Source: Trichomonas vaginalis G3 (taxonomy: Eukaryota; Parabasalia; Trichomonadida; Trichomonadidae). Taken from it: DNA of 64,000 nucleotides. Made by a program: the position numbers and the translations under genes. A model generated the notes under the pieces. The model saw only the letters and a program-made list of their open reading frames with translations. It did not search any database and was not told the DNA's origin. The stretch spans positions 3,170,252-3,234,251 of the forward strand of contig NC_067207.1 of assembly GCF_026262505.1 (NCBI RefSeq), read 5' to 3'. Every line of letters starts with the position of its first letter. Position 1 is the first letter of the stretch. Positions 52,401 through 62,358 of the stretch are shown here, in pieces.

Positions 52401-53420
52401 ATGAACTTTGGCATCCTCTTCTTCATTATTTTGCTTTTGATTCTTTTGAAGAGAAAGTAATTTCGATCGAAAAGAAGAATCTGATGCTGAACCTTGGCTA
52501 CGAATAGGATTGTTCATAGTTTCTGATGGAATTTCAAATGAATGTGAAACTGTTGTGTCAATTACAGTTTGATTCGAACTTTCGAGTGAAACATCTTTTG
52601 AATTATCATGAGGATTTTCATCTTTTGATACACAATAAGATGTTTTTATCAAATTTTTGTCTATTTTATTTGATGTTTCAGTTACATTTTTAGTTGGCTG
52701 AACCTGTAAAGAAGAAACTTCAGTATCAGCATCATTTTTTGATTTAGCTTGTGTGCATCCTTCTGATTCTTCTCCTTTATTTTGCTTTCGATTTTTTTGA
52801 ATAGAACTTGATTCTGAATTTAGAGTAGAATGTGCTGAACCATAGATAGGGATAGGATAATTCACTTTTTGTGGCGCTGTTTCAGATGTACATAAGACTG
52901 TTTCGTTACTACGACATATATTTGGACTTTGTGGTGTAATTTCTTTATAATTTTTATAAATGTTTTCATTGTTTGGTATTCCGTAGTATTGTGTTATAGC
53001 ATTTTGGTCTATTGTATTAGGTGTTTGTCCTATTTGTTTAAACGGTTGATGCGTTAGAAGACAAGTTGCTGCGACGACATCATTTCTTGTTTCAATAAGT
53101 GCACATATAGCATTTATCGGCGGAAAACCCATACTGATTAAGTGTGATCTGTTTCTATTGAAAGATTCATCCATAACAAAATTCATATTGATTTGTGGTG
53201 TTTGTTGGATCGGATTTATTTGTGCTTGAACCTTCACATTTGTTCTCTTTCGAATTATCATATTTGGACTCAAAGGAACACCTTCGTTAAAGAGTTGAAT
53301 TGTATGAATAGGCATTTTTATAATAGATGATATCTCCCTAATGAGATTCTCGACAGTAATGTTACGCTGTACGTCGAATTTCAGTTGCTGGAAGAATGGA
53401 GCTGAAATATCAATCTCCAT
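49493..53420 (-). pseudogene. UBL-UBA-multi-SANT (Myb-like) protein gene, one frameshift
   Basis: From 53420: a ubiquitin-like N-terminus (about residues 1-70, FDVQRNITVENLIREISSII), a UBA domain (near 95-130, ISMGFPPINAICALIETRND), a long Ser/Asn-rich linker, then SANT/Myb-type repeats (EWTEEEDKKL, SWTPEEDDLLRRVY, KWTQEEDDLLRRIY). The frame stops at 51114, while a second frame (49493-51220) goes on with the same repeat type (RWTPEEDDKLRR, IWTTEETDKLIRV, RWTPEEDDRLREV). At 51148-51154 a run of seven A stands where sister repeats have six, so one extra base explains the shift. Together about 1300 residues. Myb-type repeats suggest DNA binding or chromatin work; UBL and UBA suggest a ubiquitin link. 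Could be a sequencing error. Confidence 0.75.
49987..50094. repeat. 18-bp tandem repeat within the SANT gene
   Basis: About five copies of ATTATCTTCGTTATATCC, reading on the minus strand as repeated YNEDNG. A coding minisatellite in an acidic linker, likely length-variable. Confidence 0.9.
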
Positions 53421-53848
53421 TTCAGATCATGTTATGTTGATTTGACAAATATTGAATAAAACATTAATTATGATATGATGAATAAATATTTGATGTTTTC
53501 ATGAACTGCGAAAATTGAATGAATATGAATGAAATAATCATTTCAAAATTGAGATACTTTAACTTTAATTATTTTATTTTGTTTTATTTTTATTGTATAA
53601 TCTGTTTTATCTATTGTGAGTGTAATCTTTGAAAAATTGAATTCAAAAAATAATGAAAATAAAAGAAAACATGTTCGGCATCTTTATGATTTTCTATTTG
53701 AAATATATGTATTTCATAGATTGATTAACTCCCGAGCGAATATACTTCGTATCGTCTATTAAAATAATGGATCTATGAAAAATACAAATACAAATAAGTT
53801 TAATTATAATTTTAAATATTATTAACCGTTTATTTAAATTTTTTTCAA
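53421..53848. other. Intergenic, about 430 bp
   Basis: AT-rich; nothing coding. It carries the 3' end of the talin-like gene on one side and the 5' side of the UBL-SANT gene on the other (both on the minus strand). Confidence 0.55.
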
Positions 53849-56800
53849 TTATTTCTTCTGCCTTGCTTGTTTAAGTCTGTTTTCTGCTTCTTCAAGAGCA
53901 CGTTTAGCTTCAACGACTTTGGCTTCTGCGTTGAGTTTCTCAACCATCTTGTTGAGAGCTCTTGTTGGTGTTTTGACGTCTTTGGAAGCTTCTTCTGCTT
54001 GTTTCCTCTGTGCTGTCTCGCCGAAGTTTCGGACGTGTTTGATTGTCTCTTGGATCTGGTCTGTGATGTTCTGGATGACATCATTAAGTTCTGGTGAACC
54101 TTCCTTCTGTCTGCACTCAGCCTGGAAGTGTGCAATTGCACCTGAGATGATGTTGCATGCTGCCAAAACTTTGTTGATCGCGTCTGGATCATTGTTGACG
54201 ATTGCTTCCGCGGCAACAAGGATCAAATCTAATGAATCGACTAAGTTTCTGGCCGTGTTGATCATACCTGTCTGGTTGTCCAAGTTTGGCTTCCTTGCGA
54301 GGCAGTACTTCATCTGTGCCTGGGCTGCTTCGATAAGTTTTGCTGATGTGTTCAAGATTGGTGCAGAAACATCGATGATTTCGACACCGATGTAGTTTGC
54401 TCCTTGTTGAACTTTCTGGTCTTCTGCCTGTGACTTGAATGACATGAGTCTTCCCTGTGACTTCTGGATGTTCTGTGCAGCGATGATGAGTTCCTTTTCT
54501 GCCTCGTTTGTTGCTGACAAGTCTTGTTGAACTGTGTCGTATGCGTCCTGTCCAGCCGCAGAAACTGTCTTTGCAGCGTTTGTTGCCTGTTCGATGAACG
54601 CGTTGACTGTCTGTCTCCAGTTCTCTTGTCCGAGCAATCTTGCGCGGCATGCGTCGATTGCGGAATCTCCGACACTGACCATGTTCGTGTGGCATGTCAA
54701 GAGTCTGTTCTGGCAGGCAGGGTTCCATGTGGAATTTCTCATGTGCTCTGCGTGTGTGAGCAATCTGTTCGCTGCCTCGTGGTACTCGTTGAGAGCGGCC
54801 AAGATTGTTTCACCGTCAGATCTCGTGTTATTAAGTACTTCGTTAAGTTTCTCGAGTGCTTTCTCGTGAACAGCGTAAGATCTGTCGATATCCTTCTTGA
54901 TGTCTGCAACAGGGCGAGGCTGGAATGTCTTTGATGGAATGGCGTTGAATCTGAATGGAAGTTTGGAGGCAACTTCTGGTTGTGGCTTGACTTCTGTGTT
55001 CAAAGCAGTGTCGATTGTCTGTCTGATCTCATTCACTGCTTTGACGGATTCAATAACATCGTTGAATGTCATTGTTTTAGCATTGAATCCGTTGAACTTC
55101 TGTTCTAACTCTGTGAGCATCTTTGTGACTGTTTCGAAGTCATCTGTTCCAGAAAGCATCTTTGTAGCTCTCTGCTTCAATTCATTGAATGTTTCAACAA
55201 CCTTTGGCATTGATTGTTTGAATGCGGCTTCTTTAGATGCAGCAGGGGCATCGCAAACACCTGACAATCTCAATACATCGAGCATCAAATGAAGTGCATC
55301 TCCTGTGTAGCATTCTTCGTGTGTCTGTTCTACTTCGATGAATTGGTCGCATAATCCAGAGATTGTCGAGATATTGATTGTTACTTCTCTCTGGATCTTT
55401 CCAACATTTCTAACTGCAGTGTTCTTGTTTGATGATGACAAACTCTCAACAGATGTTTTCTCGAAGTTTGCGAGGTTATCGAGTAATTTCTCAACTTCAT
55501 TGGAAAGATCATCTACATCGTCTTTGTTTAATGCAGCAGCTCTTCTCATTGCAGCAACTAAAGTGTTTGATGTCAATGAGATTGACTTCTGCTTCAAATC
55601 TATGATCTGCGTGTTGAGAGATTGGGCATCTTTGGCTGAGAATTTCTTGAGATCGTTGATTGTCTTTGAAACACATGTTGTGATGTCCTGGTTGAGATCC
55701 ATGACAGTGTCTGATAACTGTGCATCGGAGATCTCAGCTGTTGCAGCTGCTCCGCCACCGTAAAGTGCTGCCTGGAATACTTCGACAGCTTCGATGACTT
55801 TTGGCATTTCTTCTGGGGAAATTGTTCCTTTCTCTATGATTGCGAGAAGGAATTCTCTTGCCTGGGATGTAGAAGCTGCGTATTGTGCGGATGTCGCTGG
55901 ATTTGTTGCCTTGTAGATTTGATCTGCCAACATTAACTTTGGTAGTAATTCTTGGAGTTTCTGTTCATCGTTCTTTTCTGCGGCTTGTTTGATGTCTTCC
56001 ATGATTTCGTGCTCGACTTCCTTCATGTCCTTGTTGTTTGCCAGTGCAACTAATTGCAATTTCATGAGGCCTTGTTTGTCGCCCATCGCGTGCTGTCTGA
56101 CACCTTCGTTTATCATCTGGCCAAGGACTTTTCCTTCCGCAGTATCTCCGCATCTTTCCAATGTTTGTGTCTGTAACATGAATGCGAAGTTTGCGACATC
56201 GTTGAGAGAGGAATTCTCCGATGGTGTTGATGAAGCGATGTTTTCTGGTGTTGCCTTCGATTCGGCGAAGTTCTTTGCGTTCTGGATAACATCGTATGCT
56301 TCTTGGATCTCTTTAGCAATTGTCTTCATCTTTGTGAGTAATTCTGGTGATGGATTCTCGTTGTATTCTTTGGCCAAGCCTCTGAACTGTTCGACTTTCT
56401 TCTTCAATGTGTCAACAACAGATGATATTGGACCGCGAACTTTCTCGTAATCCTGGGATGAATTAACGAGCATGAAAATGTCGTTGACTTCTTTTTCGCT
56501 TGGAATCTGCTTGATTTCCGAAATCTCGTTTCCTTTCGCGTCCAAAACTTTTCCGGTATCGACAAGTGCCTGTGCAGCTTGTTCTGCTGTGAACTGCTCT
56601 GTCTTCTGTGCTTCCTGTGGTTTGGCGGATTCTGTGACCTGTTGAACTAATTGGTCGCCAACTTGGTTCAATCCTGTGATCGCGCCACCGATTTCCTGGA
56701 TTGTTTCGATGAGTTTTTGTGTGACAGATTGGTCGCCTAAGGAATATGAAGTGACCAATTGTTCGATGGCCAATGCTTGTTGTTTGAGCTTTTCCGCTTG

Positions 56801-59314
56801 TTCCTTTGTCTCTGGCTGCTGGGAAAGGATGTTGTACATCTCGTAAAGCTCCTTGGCAATCTCGTTGGCAACTTGTGGTGTTGATGCTGGATCGGATTGG
56901 AGCTTCTGAACGAGTTCGTTTAATTTGACACCGATATCGTTGCAGCTCTTCTTGACCTTGTAGCCTGTAACGCCTGGAACTTGGCATGTATTGTCGATAA
57001 CGATGGCCGTTCTGAAGGAATAGAGGTTCTTTGCGTTGTTGATGCAATATACGAGCATTGTGTTGCACTTCTTGAAGACATTGTTGTTGGCGGAGTTCTT
57101 CATGAGTGGATTGGCTTCTGTAATGACGGTCATGCAGGAGCTAAGGCACTTATTGAATCCGACCATGAGGGAATTAGTGTAATCTGTCTCGAAAGAACCA
57201 AGTGGAGGTGCGTTTTCGAAGTCGGCCTTGAGTTCCTCGAGAGCCGATTCAATTGGCTTCTTGTTCTGGAGGAATCTTTGGTAAACAGCGTCAGATTGAA
57301 GGGCGAAGAGGTTCGAAACGCAATCAAGGAATGGTCCCATGTAGATAACGAATGTTCTGGCCTCATCTTCAAACGAAATCTGGAGATGGAATCTGAATGT
57401 TCTGTTAAGAGTGAACATTGTATCCTCGACTGTGTTGAGAAGTGTTCTGGCAGCAGAAAGGCTCTGCTCTTCGCATCCAGAAATGACGTCAACGAGTGGT
57501 TTTAATATTGTGTGAATTCTGTCTGTTTGATGAAGGCATTGTGTGAAAGAGTCTGGATTGCTTTCATCTGTTGTTGCGAGGAACTTTGTTGTCGCTTCCT
57601 GGAAGGTTGACATAACAACAGGGAATAATGCGTCAAATTGGGCCTTCTGATCTTCCCCGAGAGCGTCTGAGCGCTGGTAGCAGAGCGAGAGAGACTCCAA
57701 AATGACTTTGAGGTTCGCCTTGAAGAATTTGATCATACCGGAAATCAAAACTTGTCTCATCGCTTGGAGTTCCTGTGCAACGAGTGGATGGACGTCCAAT
57801 GCGAGTGTTGCAAGTGTAAATTTGGCGGCATATGCACCAGCTAATGACTTAAACAAGAAATTGTCAGCATTTGTGGTGAAAAGCTTGAACTGCTCAACGA
57901 ATTGGTTGAGAGATAGTATAATGTAATCACGCTGACGTGCCCAACGCTTCTTGTTGGATGTATCTTGTTCATTAGCGATTGTATTGTTGAAATAGTTGAT
58001 AAATTGCTGGTAATGGCCATAAATGCTCTGAACTGATGCAACAATTACGTCTGTTGATGCATTGTCCTTAAGTAATTGAGTAGAAAGAGAAACAGCGTTA
58101 AGAATTAACTGCTGAGCCTCTGTAACAATCGGGCTGTTGCCAATGAGATCGATATTCTGGAAGACAGAGAATCTGCGGTCCTTCTTGATGGCTGCGAGAA
58201 GGTTTTCGAACTTTCCGTTGAAATCAGCGAAATCTTTCTGGACAAGCTGGAAAGATTCGACGATGGACTTCTCTGCTGCCTCGCGGTAACTTGCCTGGAC
58301 CATTGGAATTGTCTGAATCAAGTTCTCAAGGAGAGGTTTGAAAATTTCGCTCATTGTTTGGTAAGCTTGGTGAATTTCCTTGACTGTAGTGTCGAAGTTG
58401 CCTCTGAATCTAAGAATACGAGTGATCTTAGAGTCAATGATGTGTAATTGTTCGGATAAAATCTTGAGAACGCTAATTGTCATGTGGAAGCTGCTTGTAT
58501 TCGACATTCCGATGATTGTTGAGATGAGGTACAACATGGCGGAGTTTTTAGTGAATCCTTTGAGGAAAAGTTGGAAATCGTTGTATTCTGGCTCAGAATA
58601 GATCGGAGTGATTGTTTGGCAGAGAGATTCCTTGATCTGGGAAATCATGGTGACGAGAGCTGGAACAACTTGGCTGATTTGGTTGTATAATTGCATAAAT
58701 TGGGCGTAATTTGTGTTTGGATCGTTTTGCTGGGAAATATCGTTATAAATTGCGCCAGCAATGTTATACAACTGAACAATTGCGGAGAAAACGGTGTTCA
58801 TCTGCTCATCTAACGCTGGAACCTGAATAGCGTTCTTTGTTAATGGAATTTCAGTATCGTAGTGGACGACAACGTATTGTGTGAGCTGAGCGAACTCATG
58901 GAGTGCTGTTACACTCTCGATATATGCGTTTGGATCGATTTGATTTTGAGTTGCTAATTCAGCTTGCTTTTGAACGCCATTTATCAAGAGATTTAAGGTG
59001 TTAAGCATATATGTGAGGTATTCGATGTATGTAATAAGTGCAGATGTTGTGAAAACAAGCTGAGGGACATCAGCTTGATCAACCTTTTCAGTAACAAGGC
59101 CATTAACTGAGGCTAATGCGAAAAATGTATTTGTGAAAAGTTGGTCTGCATTTTTAATTTGATCCTCAGACCACTGCAATTTCTGAGCAACGTTACCAAT
59201 GAAGGTTTTACCAAATGAAGAAGCTGTGCACTCAACTTGAGCCTCGCAAGGAGGAGAACTAGATGGTGTTAATGAATCATTGAGAGCTGACACAAAATCT
59301 TCAAGACTCGTCAT
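53849..59314 (-). CDS. Talin-like protein with C-terminal I/LWEQ (THATCH) domain, no FERM seen
   Basis: An 1821-residue, almost wholly helical protein, Ala/Gln/Glu/Asn-rich, as in the rod of talin or vinculin-type helical bundles. The last 220 residues resemble the I/LWEQ actin-binding module: ELIIAAQNIQKSQGRLMSFK, ILNTSAKLIEAAQAQMKYCL, LILVAAEAIVNNDPDAINKV, and a final basic coiled coil AKRALEEAENRLKQARQKK like the dimerisation helix of talin and Sla2/HIP1R. The N-terminus (MTSLEDFVSALNDSLTPSSS) shows no FERM or ANTH domain by eye. Likely role: linking actin filaments in adhesion or motility. High GC codon use suggests strong expression. Confidence 0.8.
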   Translation of the reverse strand: MTSLEDFVSALNDSLTPSSSPPCEAQVECTASSFGKTFIGNVAQKLQWSEDQIKNADQLFTNTFFALASVNGLVTEKVDQADVPQLVFTTSALITYIEYLTYMLNTLNLLINGVQKQAELATQNQIDPNAYIESVTALHEFAQLTQYVVVHYDTEIPLTKNAIQVPALDEQMNTVFSAIVQLYNIAGAIYNDISQQNDPNTNYAQFMQLYNQISQVVPALVTMISQIKESLCQTITPIYSEPEYNDFQLFLKGFTKNSAMLYLISTIIGMSNTSSFHMTISVLKILSEQLHIIDSKITRILRFRGNFDTTVKEIHQAYQTMSEIFKPLLENLIQTIPMVQASYREAAEKSIVESFQLVQKDFADFNGKFENLLAAIKKDRRFSVFQNIDLIGNSPIVTEAQQLILNAVSLSTQLLKDNASTDVIVASVQSIYGHYQQFINYFNNTIANEQDTSNKKRWARQRDYIILSLNQFVEQFKLFTTNADNFLFKSLAGAYAAKFTLATLALDVHPLVAQELQAMRQVLISGMIKFFKANLKVILESLSLCYQRSDALGEDQKAQFDALFPVVMSTFQEATTKFLATTDESNPDSFTQCLHQTDRIHTILKPLVDVISGCEEQSLSAARTLLNTVEDTMFTLNRTFRFHLQISFEDEARTFVIYMGPFLDCVSNLFALQSDAVYQRFLQNKKPIESALEELKADFENAPPLGSFETDYTNSLMVGFNKCLSSCMTVITEANPLMKNSANNNVFKKCNTMLVYCINNAKNLYSFRTAIVIDNTCQVPGVTGYKVKKSCNDIGVKLNELVQKLQSDPASTPQVANEIAKELYEMYNILSQQPETKEQAEKLKQQALAIEQLVTSYSLGDQSVTQKLIETIQEIGGAITGLNQVGDQLVQQVTESAKPQEAQKTEQFTAEQAAQALVDTGKVLDAKGNEISEIKQIPSEKEVNDIFMLVNSSQDYEKVRGPISSVVDTLKKKVEQFRGLAKEYNENPSPELLTKMKTIAKEIQEAYDVIQNAKNFAESKATPENIASSTPSENSSLNDVANFAFMLQTQTLERCGDTAEGKVLGQMINEGVRQHAMGDKQGLMKLQLVALANNKDMKEVEHEIMEDIKQAAEKNDEQKLQELLPKLMLADQIYKATNPATSAQYAASTSQAREFLLAIIEKGTISPEEMPKVIEAVEVFQAALYGGGAAATAEISDAQLSDTVMDLNQDITTCVSKTINDLKKFSAKDAQSLNTQIIDLKQKSISLTSNTLVAAMRRAAALNKDDVDDLSNEVEKLLDNLANFEKTSVESLSSSNKNTAVRNVGKIQREVTINISTISGLCDQFIEVEQTHEECYTGDALHLMLDVLRLSGVCDAPAASKEAAFKQSMPKVVETFNELKQRATKMLSGTDDFETVTKMLTELEQKFNGFNAKTMTFNDVIESVKAVNEIRQTIDTALNTEVKPQPEVASKLPFRFNAIPSKTFQPRPVADIKKDIDRSYAVHEKALEKLNEVLNNTRSDGETILAALNEYHEAANRLLTHAEHMRNSTWNPACQNRLLTCHTNMVSVGDSAIDACRARLLGQENWRQTVNAFIEQATNAAKTVSAAGQDAYDTVQQDLSATNEAEKELIIAAQNIQKSQGRLMSFKSQAEDQKVQQGANYIGVEIIDVSAPILNTSAKLIEAAQAQMKYCLARKPNLDNQTGMINTARNLVDSLDLILVAAEAIVNNDPDAINKVLAACNIISGAIAHFQAECRQKEGSPELNDVIQNITDQIQETIKHVRNFGETAQRKQAEEASKDVKTPTRALNKMVEKLNAEAKVVEAKRALEEAENRLKQARQKK

Positions 59315-60096
59315 TATATACTGTTTTAAAATACTTCAAATTTGAAAGGAAATGGCGGTTAGAATATCAATCAATGTCCCTGAAATGCATTTAAAAATCA
59401 TTATAATGTATAATTTTTTGAGCTTGAAAATTTTGACACTTCATTTTTGTCACGTGGAGTAAACTACAGCAATCCGAATAAAAATAGCTCCATTATCATA
59501 AATCTGCGTAGTTCATCATTAAAGAAAATTCTTGAATCGAATTTATTTTTGTTTTACACAGATAAAACTTATCGATACAACGCTGCACAATGGTTTGGAA
59601 TTATTCTTGGTTAGGTAAATCAGTAAAATACATATGAATCAAGCCAAAATATCTCAATTATTTCCATATTGTTGAACAATTAAGCGTAGAATTTGTTACG
59701 GATCGAAATGATGCATTTTTTCATGACAAAAAGAGAAAATGAATGTCCAGAATCTAAGTTATCTTTTACAAAATTTTGAATAAAATATTACAATGCAAAG
59801 TCGTTAATTATTTATTAATAATCACTATATAGAAGTATCATGGGTCAATAAAATACATCTAATTTGCTCTAGATTTGAATTGCAGCATAAAATCGATCCT
59901 ACCTCAAATATATAATGCATTGAATTCATTGTATATAGGTTAATTTATGCATCAAATCTACAAAGGACTATGTGAATTTCATTTATTAATGAGGTATTAA
60001 GATTTTTTGAAATTGATTTGGGTTTTTATTGGAAAATTATTAAAGTAAATAAATGCTAGTTTATTCCATGAGTTAAGTATTATCTTTATTGATCGT
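59315..60096. other. Intergenic, about 780 bp
   Basis: AT-rich upstream region of the talin-like gene; no open frame, repeat or RNA gene detected. The immediate leader, read on the gene's strand, is TTTTAAAACAGTATATA before ATG. Confidence 0.55.
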
Positions 60097-61236
60097 CTAC
60101 TTGCCGATCGATTTAAGATAAGTAGCAACAATCTTTCTATCAATATCTAAGTAGTATTTTCTAAGGTTTTCTGGGTATTTCATATCGAAGTCGATAACAG
60201 AAATTGCTGGATTCTTAAGTTCTTCTGGATTATCGAATGTAAACATGAATGAGCAATCTTTTGCAGCTGTAGCGATTAAAAATGCAGCAACTAATAATCT
60301 GCATTGTTTCTCATCAAGATTTTCGAGATATTTTTTCATTTCTTCGGCTGTTTCTGGTACTTTAATTTCACCATTCAACATCTTCTTAACTCCATCGATA
60401 ACGTATTGATCTTCGACGAGATTCTCCCATGATAACTGTCCTGCTCTATCTAAAATCATGTCAATTCCTTCAATATCAATCACATCAAGAGATTGGATCT
60501 TTAAAAGTTGATTTAGATGAGGAATTTGAAGTAAAACATCGACAAACTTCAATGCCTTCTTTTCGTCAACATCAACCTGTTGGTTATCGACAAAGAACTT
60601 CAAGTTTCCTTGTGGATTTTTGATCATGGCTTCCATTGCACGAGTAATACGTTGGCGATCATTTGAAAATAGATCCTCTGGCTCGTATTCAGAAATAGAC
60701 TTAATTTCGCCTTTAGCTAATTTGAGTCTTTGTAACAATTGGAAACGAGAAACAGTTCTCTTAACAGAATCGGCTGGAATAAGTGGGAATACAGGCTTCT
60801 GGCCCCATTTTGGCTTGATTTCGATAGTAAGAGATCCCATTGGGCAGTGATTTGTATGTAAGCAGCAAATTGTTGTTGCAACGTCGATAACAGACTCTTT
60901 AACACGTCTCTCTGAGCGTAATGGTTGTGTTATTTCTGCTAATTTCTGAATGAATTCTGATGTGACGGTATAAATATCGCCTAGATCAATATCTTGAAGA
61001 ACAGATCCAGCAAAACGCTTGATATAGTTTACATGAAGTTGTAATTTGTGCTTTCTTTCCTCTGGTGTGATGTAAACTTTATTTGGAAGAAGAGATTTCT
61101 TAAATAATCTCATTGCTTTGCCTTTCAAGCTATCAATTGATGTTCCAACATATCCAAAAAGAATTGAATCACTTCCTTCTGCAAGGAATTTCCATTCTGT
61201 TGGATCATTTGATGGAAAAACTGGGAAATCAGTCAT
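60097..61236 (-). CDS. IPK1: Inositol-pentakisphosphate 2-kinase (IPK1)
   Basis: A 379-residue protein from ATG at 61236 (MTDFPVFPSNDPTEWKFLAE); the frame is open 44 codons further upstream but that part overlaps the opposite gene and is Phe/Leu-rich non-coding sequence. The family signature EIKPKWG is at residues 139-145. Other marks are the N-terminal glycine/serine loop (AEGSDSILFGYVG), VAAFLIATAAKDCSFMFTFD and the C-terminal DFDMKYPENLRKYYLDIDRK (usual DLDLKP). It phosphorylates the 2-position of inositol pentakisphosphate to give IP6, a signalling and chaperone-like metabolite. Length is close to family norm. Confidence 0.85.
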   Translation of the reverse strand: MTDFPVFPSNDPTEWKFLAEGSDSILFGYVGTSIDSLKGKAMRLFKKSLLPNKVYITPEERKHKLQLHVNYIKRFAGSVLQDIDLGDIYTVTSEFIQKLAEITQPLRSERRVKESVIDVATTICCLHTNHCPMGSLTIEIKPKWGQKPVFPLIPADSVKRTVSRFQLLQRLKLAKGEIKSISEYEPEDLFSNDRQRITRAMEAMIKNPQGNLKFFVDNQQVDVDEKKALKFVDVLLQIPHLNQLLKIQSLDVIDIEGIDMILDRAGQLSWENLVEDQYVIDGVKKMLNGEIKVPETAEEMKKYLENLDEKQCRLLVAAFLIATAAKDCSFMFTFDNPEELKNPAISVIDFDMKYPENLRKYYLDIDRKIVATYLKSIGK

Positions 61237-61275
61237 TTGATAATAAAAAAAATTTTTTTTTACAAAAAATAACAG
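61237..61275. promoter_or_regulatory. 39-bp divergent promoter
   Basis: Only 39 bp lie between the start codons of IPK1 (61236, minus) and the coiled-coil gene (61276, plus). The sequence is a T/A-rich stretch with a run of nine T and ACAAAAAATAACAG before ATG. It must hold the initiation sites for both genes, and each 5' UTR must be very short. Confidence 0.7.
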
Positions 61276-61689
61276 ATGGAAAGAAAAGAACAAATATCTC
61301 CAGAACTTCAAGCGAAAATAGATGAAGAACTTGCAAAATATGAGTCTATATCGAAAGAAACAGAGCAATTAGAGCAAACTATTCGTACGAAATTAAAAAC
61401 GTACGATGAATTATTGACATCTTATCAAAACGCGCTTAAAATCATAGTTCCCAAGATGGAATACTGGGGAACAGAGCGTAAAAAGCGAGTTAAACAACTT
61501 TCTAAAAACTTAAAAGAGAAATGGGAAGATCCTGAAAAAATGATACGTACCAATCCTAAATACTTGCAAGATGCTCAACTATATGATGCTATCGTTCGAA
61601 TTAGATTCAAGAAAACACTACAGTTACAGAATTATTATTCAGATCGCAATAATTTTATAAGAGAAAAGGTTAATTCAATACTTCTTTAG
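61276..61689 (+). CDS. Small coiled-coil protein, unknown
   Basis: A 137-residue protein starting MERKEQISPELQAKIDEELA. Heptad-rich, Lys/Glu/Leu-rich (ETEQLEQTIRTKLKTYDELL), with one aromatic patch (KMEYWGTERKKRVKQLSKNL) and a basic C-terminal end. Not recognised; could be a cytoskeletal or complex-building subunit. Head to head with IPK1. Confidence 0.7.
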   Translation: MERKEQISPELQAKIDEELAKYESISKETEQLEQTIRTKLKTYDELLTSYQNALKIIVPKMEYWGTERKKRVKQLSKNLKEKWEDPEKMIRTNPKYLQDAQLYDAIVRIRFKKTLQLQNYYSDRNNFIREKVNSILL

Positions 61690-62358
61690 ATACACTCAAA
61701 ATGCAAATACTATATACTCATTTAAGTTGTATATTTAGGTCAATTCAAAATCCAAATTTTATTCATCAGTAGTTTCATCTGATATATGTTTTAAATGTTT
61801 GTTTGTTAAAATTATATTTTTTCCTATTCATGTTAATCAATGAATCCGGTTAAAAAGTAAATGATCAGCGACCATCGTGAATGAAACTGAATTTTTTTTA
61901 AATACTAAATTGCTGCCCAAATTCAATAGTACTAATGCGTGCATTGTAAGTATATCTTCGAAAACTAAACGAATGATTAAATTGCGTCAAGCTGAAGGGT
62001 GCGACTGACTAAAAGTACGTAACTTAGGAGAATGTAGAATGAATACATATCATATGATAGCATCGAATCCTAAATATGAGCTTCCTAAGTCCACTCTTTT
62101 ACTGCGAAACAAAATTCTATTTCAATTTATTTTTGCCAAAAAAAATTTATCGGAAGACTATAATTGATAAAGTAATTACTTTGGCAATATCAAATAAAGT
62201 CCGTAAAGTTCTCAAATTAATTCAATAGTGAAAATATCTGATAATGTTGTCTGATTTTAATAGGTATTCTAATTTCCAAATTTGCCTTTTTGTAAACTTT
62301 TTTACAACCACAGAAAATGAATTATGTATTGTAAAAATTTTTCTTGTAAAAATAAATT
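61690..62358. other. Intergenic, about 670 bp
   Basis: AT-rich; carries the phrase TTTGTAAACTTTTTTACAA at about 62290, a palindrome-like motif also found inside the 41008-42310 transposon (about 41045). No gene seen. Confidence 0.6.

Noticed and set aside
54000-58700. Many long plus-strand frames opposite the talin-like gene
   Set aside because: They are shadows of an unusually codon-biased gene on the minus strand.
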